Source of the DNA: Ciona savignyi
Lineage: Eukaryota > Chordata > Ascidiacea > Phlebobranchia > Cionidae
Direction: 5' to 3'
DNA length: 64,000 nucleotides
NCBI GenBank assembly: GCA_000149265.1
Contig: CH003403.1
Span: forward strand, 901,146 to 965,145
Below are positions 10,401 to 20,156 of this stretch, in pieces. The translations under genes were made by a program, and so were the position numbers. Under the pieces are notes generated by a model. It saw only the letters and a list, made by a program, of their open reading frames with translations. It did not search any database and was not told where the DNA came from. How positions within the stretch are numbered: position 1 is the first letter of the stretch; every line of letters starts with the position of its first letter.

Positions 10401-13400
10401 CAGTTTCGAATCTTCTTATGCTGCTTTGTTCAACCACCCTCCCCCCACAGAACACAGTTGGTAAGCTCCGCTCAATGAAGGAAGCGAACTCATTGTTGCT
10501 CGCTCAGAACACCAGGTTGGAACTGCAACTCAACCGAGCCACCAGCCTTTCACAGACCAATCTCCCACGTACGCCAGCTGAGAATGGGTCAGATTATGTT
10601 CAACAAATTCTATTAACTTAAGCAGAATAAAATCACAACTAGCTCAAAACATACCACAACAGGTCACATATAAAAGCAAATTGGTGGTAAAATCTAATGG
10701 TTTTTAGTGGGAAGTATAAAGATAAAGGCGACAGGTAATTACTAATCAATGCACGCACCGAAATCACGCATCAAGATAACGTTGTAACAGAAATACCGGC
10801 CATGTGCCCAGGGATGAAATATTAGAAAAAATTAATTTTACTCTCGTAATGCGCTCAGATTAGGAATTTTTGATTAAAACTGCCAAAATACCAGACATTT
10901 ATGTCAGATATAATTTCCCCAATTTAGTAATTTAGAAATGTGCTGGGAAAGATGGTTTTATAATAGCATGGTAAAAGTGTTGCAATAAACTTTAAATGCA
11001 GACACATCTGCACAAATATGGTACAAATGACCATAAAGTTAAAATATCTGCATAGACAGCTACAGTGCTACCATCATGTAAGTAATGAAATCATTCAACA
11101 TCAACAAAAATGTAAATTAACAATTCCTTCACAACAGAGAAGTGAATGAAAGTCCACATAGAGATGAAATACAAACTGGGGAACAAAGCAACTATCTTGG
11201 GATCGTTACAAATTTGGAACATCAGCTCAAGGTGAACCACATTGTTGTCCAATGCTTAGGTTGCTTTTGCATGACTTGAGTGGGGTGGTAGCCTATGTGG
11301 CCAAACCTTGTTCTGTTATAAACCACTTGCAGAAAATTATGAATTTGATATTCATGTTTATTCCCTTGGATGGGAAAATCAAGGGGGTTAACACACGGAC
11401 AATCTTTAGATCACCTTGCGCCCACCGTCGGGTTATCGGACCTATTGCAGTGTGTTATGTATAATTCACACATTCTTTTAATTTAGTAGAAACCATCATT
11501 TCACTGGATTGCCATCGAAGTGACTTGACTAATTAGACAACCTACCAAGCCAGCATCTGGTTTCGATCCAACTACCCTTCAGCTATGATCCAATGTTATA
11601 TCCCATATATTCACTCTGCAGGACAAAAAACTACCAAATTACAATTTCAGTCGTAAAATTTATTTCAAAGTTCTCAGCAATGTGAAAGCACATAGTTCAC
11701 AATGTATGTTAATTGAATAGATCGGCTGCTTTTTTAGACTTTTGTAAGCGTGTTGCTTTTTTCGACTTTTTTCCAGAATTTTCCAGACATTTGTAAAAAC
11801 AATGGCGTTAAACACAATGAAGCAAAAAAACTTTCATTTGTGGGGGTTGACACAATTTTAACTACATGCCATTGCTTTGTTCCACACTGTTTTATCAACC
11901 CTGCTTAAGTAGAATATAAAACGCCTCCTAATTTTGAACCTCAGGAAATAATGAAAGAGAGAGACAGCTTGAAACAGGATTGTGTCAAACTCCAACAAAA
12001 CAACCAGACGCTACAAAGCACAATTCAAGGCGACCAAACTAAGTTGGAAAAACTTCACCAGATTGAGAGCGATCAACAAATGCTTATTGCCAGGTGGAAA
12101 TTTGGATTCTACTAAACGTTATCGAGCTGATTTGATAGAACCTTAAATCTTTCTGTGCTATGTGTTTCAAAATTTTTTTTAATTTGACATTTGCGTTTTA
12201 ATTAATTTCACATTTAAAAAAATGGTATCCATTTAACTCAGGGGTGGGCAACTTTTCTAGTCGGCGGGCCAGATGTGGGAAAAGTCCTTGGTGGGGTGGA
12301 TTATTGCATGAATAGTATTCAATATCTTAATTACAGGGTATGGTTAGATACAGTCTGCGGGCTGGTCAAAATCCCTTCACGGGCCGGATCTGGCCCATGC
12401 CTGGTTTAAGTGATATTTTTTTCCGAAAATTCACCGATATCAGAATGTCGTTATATATTCTGCATTACATCCACAATAATGGTGATTGTTACATCAGATT
12501 GAGGATGCAAGATGGAGAATTGAATCAATACAAGCGCCGACACTTGGAGTCAGAAAAGAGCATAAAAGTGAGTAGGGTGGATATCTATGTTTATTCTGGT
12601 GGATCTGAAAACCAAGGACGGGGTTAACACATCTCATTTTTGCGTTTTTTTGTAAATCCCCCAAAACACAACCTCTATTATTGAAACGTCAATAAGTTTA
12701 TACTTTTGGGTGACTTCAATGAACCGAAACAAACTTGTTATTAGTTTAGATGGAGCAAAAATGAATTATTTCGTTAAAGTATGTTGAAAGAGTAGTACAT
12801 ATAGAATATTCATGTTTGTCCCTTAACTATCTGAAAGGCAGTGCACTAATCCACAAGCTGTTTGTACAAAACTGATGCGTTAATTACATTCAATTTTAAG
12901 TTTAAATTTTTTATTTTTCAACCATTTAAGTTAGTTGTGGCAATGGCACTTATACCGTGGTAGGTGTGAATAATAATGATCGGATATAAAAAAAAGATGA
13001 ATCACATAGAAAAATCAATAGAATGATGTGTATTATAGCAGTGGTGATGATACAACATTTTTAAGACAAAAGTGTGGGATTATCCCATTAAAACACAACA
13101 TTTTAACCTTGAAAAACCCTAACCAAACATTTGACCCTGTGTAAAGTCACTGTACCCCTATAAATGGGGGGGGGGGTGGTAGTTTGTACATTTGTTAATT
13201 GCTTGTGTATTTAATATAAGCTAAACCTAAATTTGTACTGTAATAGCTCCGGCAATCAGACAAGGAACACTTTCTAACGAATGTACCCTTTTTCTAACGA
13301 GTTTCTAATTTCTTTTTCTAACGAATTTCTTTTTCTAACGAATTTTTTTTCTAACGAATTTCTTTTTCTAACGAATTTCTTTTTCTAACTAATTTCTTTT

Positions 13401-16400
13401 TCTAACTAATTTCTTTTTCTAACGAATTTCTTTTTCTAACGAATTTCTTTTTCTAACGAATTTCTTTTTTTAACGAATTTCTTTTTCTAACGATTTTCTA
13501 ACAAATGTACCCCTATAAATGGCCATCGTATACCTATAAATGGGGGGGGGTGTACATTTATTAACGAATCCCTTTCCCCAGGAACTCAAGCACCAAACAT
13601 GGCAACTTATTGAAGAAGTTCAGATGTATCAGAAACAAGATCATGAGTTGAATAACAAGTTGGAAGCTGCAGAGAAAGAGTAAGTTCGAATGATTTCAAC
13701 TTTATTCTGTTGGACGGCAGCCAGGCGGTTGTGGAATCAAAACTAGCCGCTGGCTGTTTCCGGGGATATTACCTGAAATTTATTCCAATATCTCACAATA
13801 TAAAAGAAATATTGTTATCTTTGTGTATTGTTCTTTGAAGATATCTTGAACTTTAAAAAAACACAAAAATGATCTGTTTTTTTAGTTCATCTTAGGATAT
13901 AACAGAATATTCATGTTTATCCCCGTGAATGGGAAAACCAAGGGGGTTAACACACGGGCAATCCTCAGATCACCTCGCACCCACCGTCGGGTTACCGGAG
14001 CTATTGCAGTGTGTTGTTTATGATAGACACGTTACTTCAATTTAGTAGAACCCATTAATCCGCTGGGTTCAGGCAATGTCCGTAAAGTGCCTTGCCCTAG
14101 GACACAACCGACTAGCTAGCGACCAGTTTCGCAACAGCAACCTTTCGATTGAAAGTCGACGGACTTAACCGCCAAACTAACCAGCCGGACATCTTACAAT
14201 TCAATTCAATAATATATTGTTAATATGTTTTTACATAGACTGACATTGACAATTTATGTTTTAATTTAGAAAGGCAGGTCTGGGTACAGCATTAACCCGA
14301 GTGAACGACCAATTGCAACAAGAAAAGAAAGAAAGACAGATGCAACTGGTGATTATCGTTTGGAATATTTTAATGTGTTTTGTCTCCTATTATATTCTGC
14401 AGTATTATTGGATATGTGAAATTGTTTGTAGGTTATCCATTTTTGTCCCAGTATTAATTACTGTCAAATGAATCAAATTATAACACAGCGTATCTTGCAT
14501 GGGAAGTCAAAACAATATGCTAAATACTCAAACCATTGGAATAGAACGAACTAAACACTAACCATTTAGTAGTTTATGATCTATGCACCTTCTGTCGGAA
14601 ATTTACAAAATGCAAGTGTGGCGCACCTAGCTAACCCTTGCGACACACTATTTGAGAAACACTGATGTAAATAGTTTCTATTGTACTGGAAGAAGCAAAC
14701 GTCGTATCATGTTGCGGCCACTGTTGGGTTACCGGGTCTATTGCAGTGGGTTGTGTATGAATGAATTCTTTGCTATAGTTTCTGTTTAACCCAATAATTT
14801 TTAGAAGATATAAGTCACAACCGACAAGTTAGCGGCTGGTTTTGATCCCACCATTCTGTGGTGTAGATTACCTGTCTAAACACTATTAGTAATCAATTGT
14901 TGGCAAATAAACCGAAAAAGTATAGAAAAAAAGATTAGCTTTAGTTTAGTTTATTCATTTTTTTGCCCCAGTATTAAATAATGCCAAATGAAGCAAATCA
15001 CAGCACAGGAAAAAGACGGTAAAACGAACAGTCGTTAAAACACAACTAAAAAAAGGATATCATTTAATAAATATAGCAGACGTGGCCGCCAAACCTAGGC
15101 GAACGAACAATTTTAAGCAATCATAATTTAAATAAGACCAAACAATTAAGATTAAAATCAATATGATTTTAAACTAAACTTATTTCAATGCAGGAATCCA
15201 AGGACAAAACCATTTCCGATTTGAGGAAAGTTCTAGAAGAGAAATGTCAAGCGGTTGATGATATGTTCGTTGAGTACAACAAGTTGCGGCAAAAGAATGA
15301 GAAAATCTCGGCAGATCACGCTCTGGTGGGTTTGTCATGTAATCTAGCACTCCACAATCTTATTTCACTTAAGGCACTTTAGAAACTTAGTAAAGTTGAC
15401 GGCAGATTGCATCAAATCACTGAAATAATAAAGTAATGCAAAGTATCATTTTAAATAATGTGATATATACACTTGTTTTAATGAACAAAAAATCGATAAA
15501 TAAAAGTAAACAGCCTTCAAGGCCTCCATTCCCGGTCCCTGGTGCAACCATGAACCATTTTACAACCAAGCAACATAATTTGCAAGTGGAATCAAAATTT
15601 TAATATTTCCAAACCCGCAGTGCATGGACCACAGGGCTGAATACGACAAGGTTTATGCTCAGCTCCTCTGCGCGGAGGAATCGCTCGAGAAGAAAGATCG
15701 GGAGATGAAGGAACTCGCCGACCAAGTCAGGAAGGAATCGTCGAAAACAGCAAAACTTCAGGAAAATGTTGATTTCTTTAAAGCTCAGGTTGGTAGGGTT
15801 TGTCTGGATCGAATAAAATATTGGTGTGGGATGTAGTGGGATATTTATGGTTTATCCCATGAATGGGAAAACCAAGGGGGTTAACACACGGGCAATCGTC
15901 AGATCACCTCGCGCCCACCGTCAGGTTACCTGAGCTATTGTAGTGTGTTGTGTATGATTCACACGTTCCTTCAATTTGTAAGAACCCATTTACAGGAAAG
16001 TGTAAAATTATAGGTTTGTTTATCCACAACTCTTTATTGTCTTTCTGACATGCTGTTCTTTTTTAAATACATATATATCAATTCTATTTCTGTGTAAATA
16101 GATATATTAATTCAGTAGTTTTAATTACTTGGAAAAGTTGTTAATTATAAACTATATTTTTTATCTTTACACCTTTCAACCCAGTCGGATGTGTTCAGAC
16201 AAGATTTCCTCATTGAAAGAGAAGACAGAAGCAAACTCCACACAGTCAATGAGAGGCTACAAGCGAGTATATACGAGGTATCATATTCATTCTAGCTCAT
16301 AGTGATGGATTGTATGACTCCTATGTGATTACTTCACGCCCGCTGTCGGGTTACCACAGCTATTGTAGTGTGTTGTGTATGATTCACATTTTCCTTAAAT

Positions 16401-16735
16401 TTAAGTAAAATCCAATAATCCGCGTGGGTTCCTAGTTCCGGCAATGTCTGTAATGTGTCTTGCCCAAGGACACAACCGACTAGTAAGCGACCCAGTTTCG
16501 TACCTGCAACCTTTCAGGTGAAATGTGACGCACTAACCCACCAAACTAATCCGACAATAAACAGAATATAATGAATTTACCTGCAACTAGATATTACTTG
16601 CGGTCAAACGATATATTAACTACTACATTCTAATATCATCATATCCACCATGTTACATTCCCACAGAAGGAACATATCATCGAACAACTGAAAAATCAGA
16701 TTGAGCAATACAGATTTGGAGCTATTCGTCGATAA
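7401..16735 (+). CDS. NEMO/optineurin-like coiled-coil ubiquitin-binding protein, 13 exons
   Basis: Exons: 7401-7463, 8980-9098, 9937-10033, 10451-10587, 11138-11231, 11945-12093, 12498-12567, 13582-13679, 14270-14348, 15194-15325, 15621-15788, 16185-16277, 16667-16735. All phases match; 1368 nt gives 455 residues. The N-terminal coiled coil (NNQQLHDKCNALVQW, residues about 62-76) resembles the IKK-binding helix of NEMO and the matching part of optineurin. After a long coiled coil, residues 403-433 hold a UBAN motif: D404, F406, D409-F410, E413-R414 and R417, the residues that bind linear ubiquitin in this family. Established role of the family: scaffold of the IKK complex (NEMO) or autophagy/TBK1 adaptor (optineurin); cytoplasmic. 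The C-terminal zinc finger usual in both is absent; the protein ends 22 codons into exon 13 with AATAAA just after the stop. The least certain junction is the exon 4 donor (GTCAGA). I cannot choose between IKBKG and OPTN orthology. Confidence 0.88.
7985..8362 (+). repeat. SINE family A, partial tail plus full copy in tandem
   Basis: A truncated body (CAACACACTACAATAGCTCC, GGCGCGAGGTGATTTG) is followed at 8071 by a complete forward copy starting CCGGCCGGTTAGTC. The tail ATCCTATCC is the target site of the hAT insertion that follows. It lies in intron 1 of the NEMO-like gene. Confidence 0.9.
8363..8851. mobile_element. Non-autonomous hAT element with intact TIRs and target-site duplication
   Basis: It starts CAGCGGTTCCCAAACT and ends AGTTTGGGAACCGCTG, a perfect 16-bp terminal inverted repeat. 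It is flanked on both sides by the 8-bp duplication TCCTATCC (8355-8362 and 8852-8859). An 8-bp duplication with CAG-type ends is the hallmark of hAT transposons. It is 489 bp long with no transposase. It inserted into the tail of the SINE at 8071. Confidence 0.93.
9150..9355. mobile_element. MITE family D copy
   Basis: GGGAGGGAAAGTGGGAAGG at the left pairs with CCTCCCCGCTTTCCC at the right. The core contains GGGATGGGAGTTAGGG. It inserted about 50 bases after the exon 2 donor of the NEMO-like gene. Confidence 0.85.
9740..9895. mobile_element. Partial MITE related to the element at 60221-60445
   Basis: The core CTAACCTGTCCCAAACACTAA and the right end AAGCGATCCTGTAGTATTTA match the core and terminal repeat of 60221-60445. 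The left end is missing. It lies in intron 2 of the NEMO-like gene. Confidence 0.6.
10176..10410 (-). repeat. SINE family A copy lacking the end of the tRNA-like head
   Basis: GGATAGGATATTCATG through CCGACTAGCTAGCGACCAG. The element stops in the box-B region just before the acceptor of exon 4 of the NEMO-like gene. Confidence 0.88.
11340..11490 (-). repeat. SINE family A, tail half
   Basis: GATATTCATGTTTATTCCC through GCAGTGTGTTATGTATAAT; the head half is missing or unrecognisable. In intron 5 of the NEMO-like gene. Confidence 0.85.
12239..12404. mobile_element. Short hAT-like element next to a NEMO-like exon
   Basis: The ends CAGGGGTGGGCAAC and GGCCCATGCCTGG are imperfect inverted repeats, and the flanking 8-mers ATTTAACT and GTTTAAGT agree at six positions. 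It shares CAATATCTTAATTACA with the element at 2895-3480. In intron 6, about 90 bases before exon 7. Confidence 0.6.
12573..12630 (-). repeat. SINE family A, tail fragment at an exon border
   Basis: GGTGGATATCTATGTTTATTC and GGGGTTAACACATC begin within six bases of the exon 7 donor (GTGAGT at 12568) of the NEMO-like gene. Confidence 0.7.
13262..13505. repeat. 17-bp pyrimidine-rich minisatellite
   Basis: About thirteen copies of a unit close to AATTTCTTTTTCTAACG. It ends about 75 bases before the exon 8 acceptor of the NEMO-like gene. Each unit holds a branch-point-like CTAACG and a pyrimidine run. Confidence 0.9.
13903..14190 (-). repeat. SINE family A, full-length copy
   Basis: A complete reverse copy from GAATATTCATGTTTATCCCC to CTAACCAGCCGG. 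In intron 8 of the NEMO-like gene. Confidence 0.94.
14700..14870 (-). repeat. SINE family A, old fragment
   Basis: GCGGCCACTGTTGGGTTACC, TTGCAGTGGGTTGTGTATG and ACAACCGACAAGTTAGCGGC mark a diverged reverse copy. Confidence 0.7.
14937..15110 (+). repeat. Family B repeat
   Basis: It begins TTTAGTTTAGTTTATTC, then TTTTGCCCCAGTATTAAAT, with AAAAGACGGTAAAACGAAC and the internal GGCCGCCAAACCTAGGCG. The same text recurs at 41963 and, reversed, at 61060. Class unknown. Confidence 0.85.
15836..15990 (-). repeat. SINE family A, tail half
   Basis: GGGATATTTATGGTTTATCCC through GTAGTGTGTTGTGTATGATTC, shortly after exon 11 of the NEMO-like gene. Confidence 0.88.
16322..16555 (-). repeat. SINE family A, head half
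   Basis: CACGCCCGCTGTCGGGTTACC through GCCCAAGGACACAACCGAC and CCTGCAACCTTTCAGGTG; the tail is missing. In the last intron of the NEMO-like gene. Confidence 0.85.
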
Positions 16736-17718
16736 AATAAACAACATTTGTGAACCCAGCAATTTTTACCTAACTACACAAGCTAAACTGGTTTTAACCG
16801 ATTGTGTACAAATTTATTGTGAATTTTTTTTTCGCAGTTTCTTAATTTGTTTTAATATTATTTCATCGCGTGTTGTAATGACCCCGCTTTTCTACTGCTA
16901 TATTTTAAGCAGAGGTTATTAATTATTGTTTTATAGCAAAATCAAATTAATTTATGTTAAATCTGTAATTATGATTTCATTTTGGTTTGGAATTATTTTT
17001 TTAAGTGTACCTATTCTAAACCTGCCAAACTGAATAAATTTTATTATTTGCATAAAAATGTAGCAAATTTGGTGAAATTCTTACCAGATTTAATCAGTTG
17101 TTATTTACTTAAAATCACAGATAATCTTACAAGAACGCCTTTTGCGTTTTCCCATTCACGAGGATAACACATAAATATTCGAACTTTCTTGGAGTTATTT
17201 GCAGCACCTGCGATACTATGTATTTGCACACAATCTTCATTTTCCATTGAAAATTATGTTTATTCACTTCGCCAACCAATCATACAATATTAAAGAAGAA
17301 ACATACTGCATCGCTCTTGAGTGCACGTTTTATTAGAATTCTTCCATGTCAGAGGTGTTCATGATCCGCTTGGATGGCGACTGGTCGTGATACCACAACC
17401 TTCCAGCTGATACTGAATGCGCAGGATTGAGATAAGTAAGAACAAGTACACTGCATATTGAACAAAAAAATAATAATCTAGATTAAATAATAAATAGATT
17501 TCTATTTGGCTAAGACATCTTCAATGATTACTAACTGAACAAAAAAAGGAACTTAATAAATGTAAAAGTAAAATAAATATAATACACTAATAGCCTAAAA
17601 TGTTGTAAACTTATATGTGGGCATAGGATATCTTAATTTGTATTAAAAATATATTATATAAATAACAAATTATGGCATGAATCATTTAAAACACTGTACA
17701 AGAATATTGAATTATTTC
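16736..17718. other. Intergenic: convergent 3' flanks of the NEMO-like and PAF-acetylhydrolase genes
   Basis: AATAAA occurs at 16736-16741, touching the NEMO-like stop codon, and again near 17033. A short SINE family A tail lies at about 17138-17180. I see no coding sequence here; in particular no CxxC...HxxxC zinc finger that could complete the NEMO-like protein. Confidence 0.55.
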
Positions 17719-18933
17719 TTATAATTTATTTTTCATTTCTCTGAGAGATTTTTTTGATTCTTCTACTTTTTCCTCATCAACTTGGACATTTGATCCTCTG
17801 ATGATAGTTTCCTTGTTCGCGTTAATCAATTCAGTCAGATCTTTTCCGAATTCCAGTCCCAAATGTGTCCCGATGAAAGCCAGTATGATTGAGTTGTTCA
17901 ACTGTGATACGGAGATTGGATCAGCAGGGCCTGCTAACCCAAGAGACTTGGAAAGAAAGTGATATTTCAGCAGAAGCGGGAAGTCGCACTGGGAATGATG
18001 GGTTGAGTTCGATAATGTGATGATCCCTCTTTCAACGGGAATGTTAAACGTATCAGAGTCCAGTTTCCTCATATTCGCAATGTTCGATGGCCACTGGAAG
18101 CTCTCACTGTTGATGAAAAGCAGTGGTACGGAGTTCACACTGCAATAGATGTCCTTATCAAGTGGGTACATCCATGAGTCCAATGCGATACCAACTTTAA
18201 ACCTGCTGTCCATAGATAAAGATGTTACGGTAGTAGCGCCGCCAAATGAATGCCCAAGTATTCCACACTTGTCCAGATCTAAGTTCCCTTTAAATTGGTT
18301 CAAATTCTCATTTCCTTCAACAGTCTTCAAATTCCCATCATTCAAATTTTGCAAACAATCAAGGATCCTGCAACATTCATCTGCACGATGGCGCACTTGC
18401 TTATTTCTTATCTGCTGTTCGACAGGTTCACCCCCGCTAACCCGCAAGAATTCAATCCATTTTTTCTCAAATTCACCCCCCAAATTTTCTTCCAAGTAAT
18501 ACGTCGCAGACGCTGATTTATCTGAATGCTCGACCGCCGCAACCAAAGTGCCGTGAGAAGCTAGTTCGGTGCATATATTGCTGTACGTTGTTTTATTCGC
18601 CCCCAAGCCATGAGAAAATAGAATAACCGGTAACTTTTGAACACCACTTGGCATCACAAGGTCAGTTTTCCATGAGGCAGGAATTCTTGAGGTTGAAAAT
18701 ATCCAACCAAACACCCTGGTCAGTGAAGGAACCTTCAAAAAGTTGGTAAATCCAGCAGCATATTCGTTTTCAGGTAGCCACAGTGGTTGTTGCATAGAGT
18801 CAGGGTTGAATTCTTTGGATGGGTAGTACAAGCGAAATAGACATCGGTCTTCGCCGCACTTGGTGGTCACATCAAAGCAACCAACTGACCACGGTCCTGA
18901 TGGCTTGGGAAGTGCTCTTGTCATATTAAACAA
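17719..18933 (-). CDS. Platelet-activating factor acetylhydrolase (PAFAH2/PLA2G7 family), intronless
   Basis: One uninterrupted 404-codon frame. The family hydrolyses the sn-2 acetyl or short oxidised acyl group of PAF and oxidised phospholipids (group VII phospholipase A2). Visible landmarks: SHGLGA at residues 107-112 (oxyanion-hole strand), the nucleophile elbow GHSFGG with Ser229, LDSWMYPL with candidate Asp252, INSESFQWP after it, and STHHSQCDF with candidate His312. The order Ser-Asp-His and the block GHSFGGAT are diagnostic. The start MFNMTRALPKPSGPW has no signal peptide, which favours a cytosolic PAFAH2-like enzyme over secreted PLA2G7. Length fits the family (about 390-440). The lack of introns amid intron-rich neighbours could mean retroposition or simple intron loss. 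It sits between two plus-strand genes. Confidence 0.95.
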   Translation of the reverse strand: MFNMTRALPKPSGPWSVGCFDVTTKCGEDRCLFRLYYPSKEFNPDSMQQPLWLPENEYAAGFTNFLKVPSLTRVFGWIFSTSRIPASWKTDLVMPSGVQKLPVILFSHGLGANKTTYSNICTELASHGTLVAAVEHSDKSASATYYLEENLGGEFEKKWIEFLRVSGGEPVEQQIRNKQVRHRADECCRILDCLQNLNDGNLKTVEGNENLNQFKGNLDLDKCGILGHSFGGATTVTSLSMDSRFKVGIALDSWMYPLDKDIYCSVNSVPLLFINSESFQWPSNIANMRKLDSDTFNIPVERGIITLSNSTHHSQCDFPLLLKYHFLSKSLGLAGPADPISVSQLNNSIILAFIGTHLGLEFGKDLTELINANKETIIRGSNVQVDEEKVEESKKSLREMKNKL

Positions 18934-19246
18934 AACTTACTATCTGGTACGACTATCGAAAACCAATGTTCGTTAAATAATCCTATATCTACTAAACAAA
19001 AACACAGATTTTACTTTGCAACAGATTTGATCGAAAATGTTAGTTTGACAAAATTGCAAGTCAGCGCAAAAGAAATTGCTGTGTCATTGAGGCTGAGTAA
19101 TTACGCAAGCGGAAATAACCTTGCCCTGGTTGTTGCTTCATATTTTCAAGTATATTCCAAAAATTGTTAACTTATTCTTGGTTTGTTTTTTACCCTTCGT
19201 TAGGTTTATCAAAAGAGATAGTTGTTACCTGATCATAGTTTTGTAA

Positions 19247-19545
19247 GTCCGACCGGTCGGTCTGGCGGTTTAGTGCGACGCCTTTCAGCCGAAAGTTTAC
19301 AGGTTCAAAACTGGTCGCTAGCTAGTCGGTTGTGTCTTTGGGTAAGGCACTTTACGGACATTGCCTGAACTCAGCGGATTAATGGGTTCTACCAAATTGA
19401 AGGAACGTGTGAATCATACGCAACACACTGCAATGGCTCCGGTAATCTGACGGTGAGCACGAGGTGATCTGACGATTTCCCGTGTGTTGACCCCCTTGGT
19501 TTTCCCATTCACGAGGATAAACATGTATATCCTATCCTATATCCT
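19247..19545 (+). repeat. SINE family A, full-length copy
   Basis: CCGACCGGTCGGTCTGGCGG head, GGTTCAAAACTGGTCGC box-B region, full body and the pentameric tail CCTATCCTATATCC. Confidence 0.94.
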
Positions 19546-20156
19546 AACTTATTTAACAAAAAGTTTTTTTAATTTATAAGATTTCTTTGGCAATCCAATG
19601 AAAGTGACCATTCCGCTTTAATGGGAAAATATAAGGGGTTTCCCCTATTTTTTTTAAGGGTGGGGGAAACCCAAAATTGATTCGTTTTTTTAATATTAGT
19701 TACAAAGAGTTCTTCTAGGATTGATATGTGATAATTTGTGTAACAACTCTTGAGGGGAATCCGCGTATTAATAATATAATATTATTTTTCCTACAAAAGT
19801 AGTTAATATTCAATAAAAAAGGAAACTTTACAGAAAAGGAACATTGAAAGAAGTAGGAATAGCGAATAGTCATAGATTGAACCTTCCATATAAACTATTT
19901 TCTTATTTAAACTATACTAAAAAAGTATTTAAGCATAAAATAAGTTTATTAGGGTTTGTAAAACTAATAATCTTGTCTTTATTTGCATTATTTTGTTTTT
20001 TTCACTTGCAGTTCTTATGTTGCCACACCCAACGTTTTGTTTTACTTTTTAAACATAATATTAACTTCTTTTTGCCTTCAAAAATTTTTAGTGTGATTTT
20101 TTATCGGAATAATTAGAAAGTCTTATCGACCTCATCTACAATTCCAAGCAAGCAAA

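Noticed and set aside
18149..18499. 116-codon plus-strand ORF
   Set aside because: Antisense to the PAF-acetylhydrolase coding frame, with no independent features.
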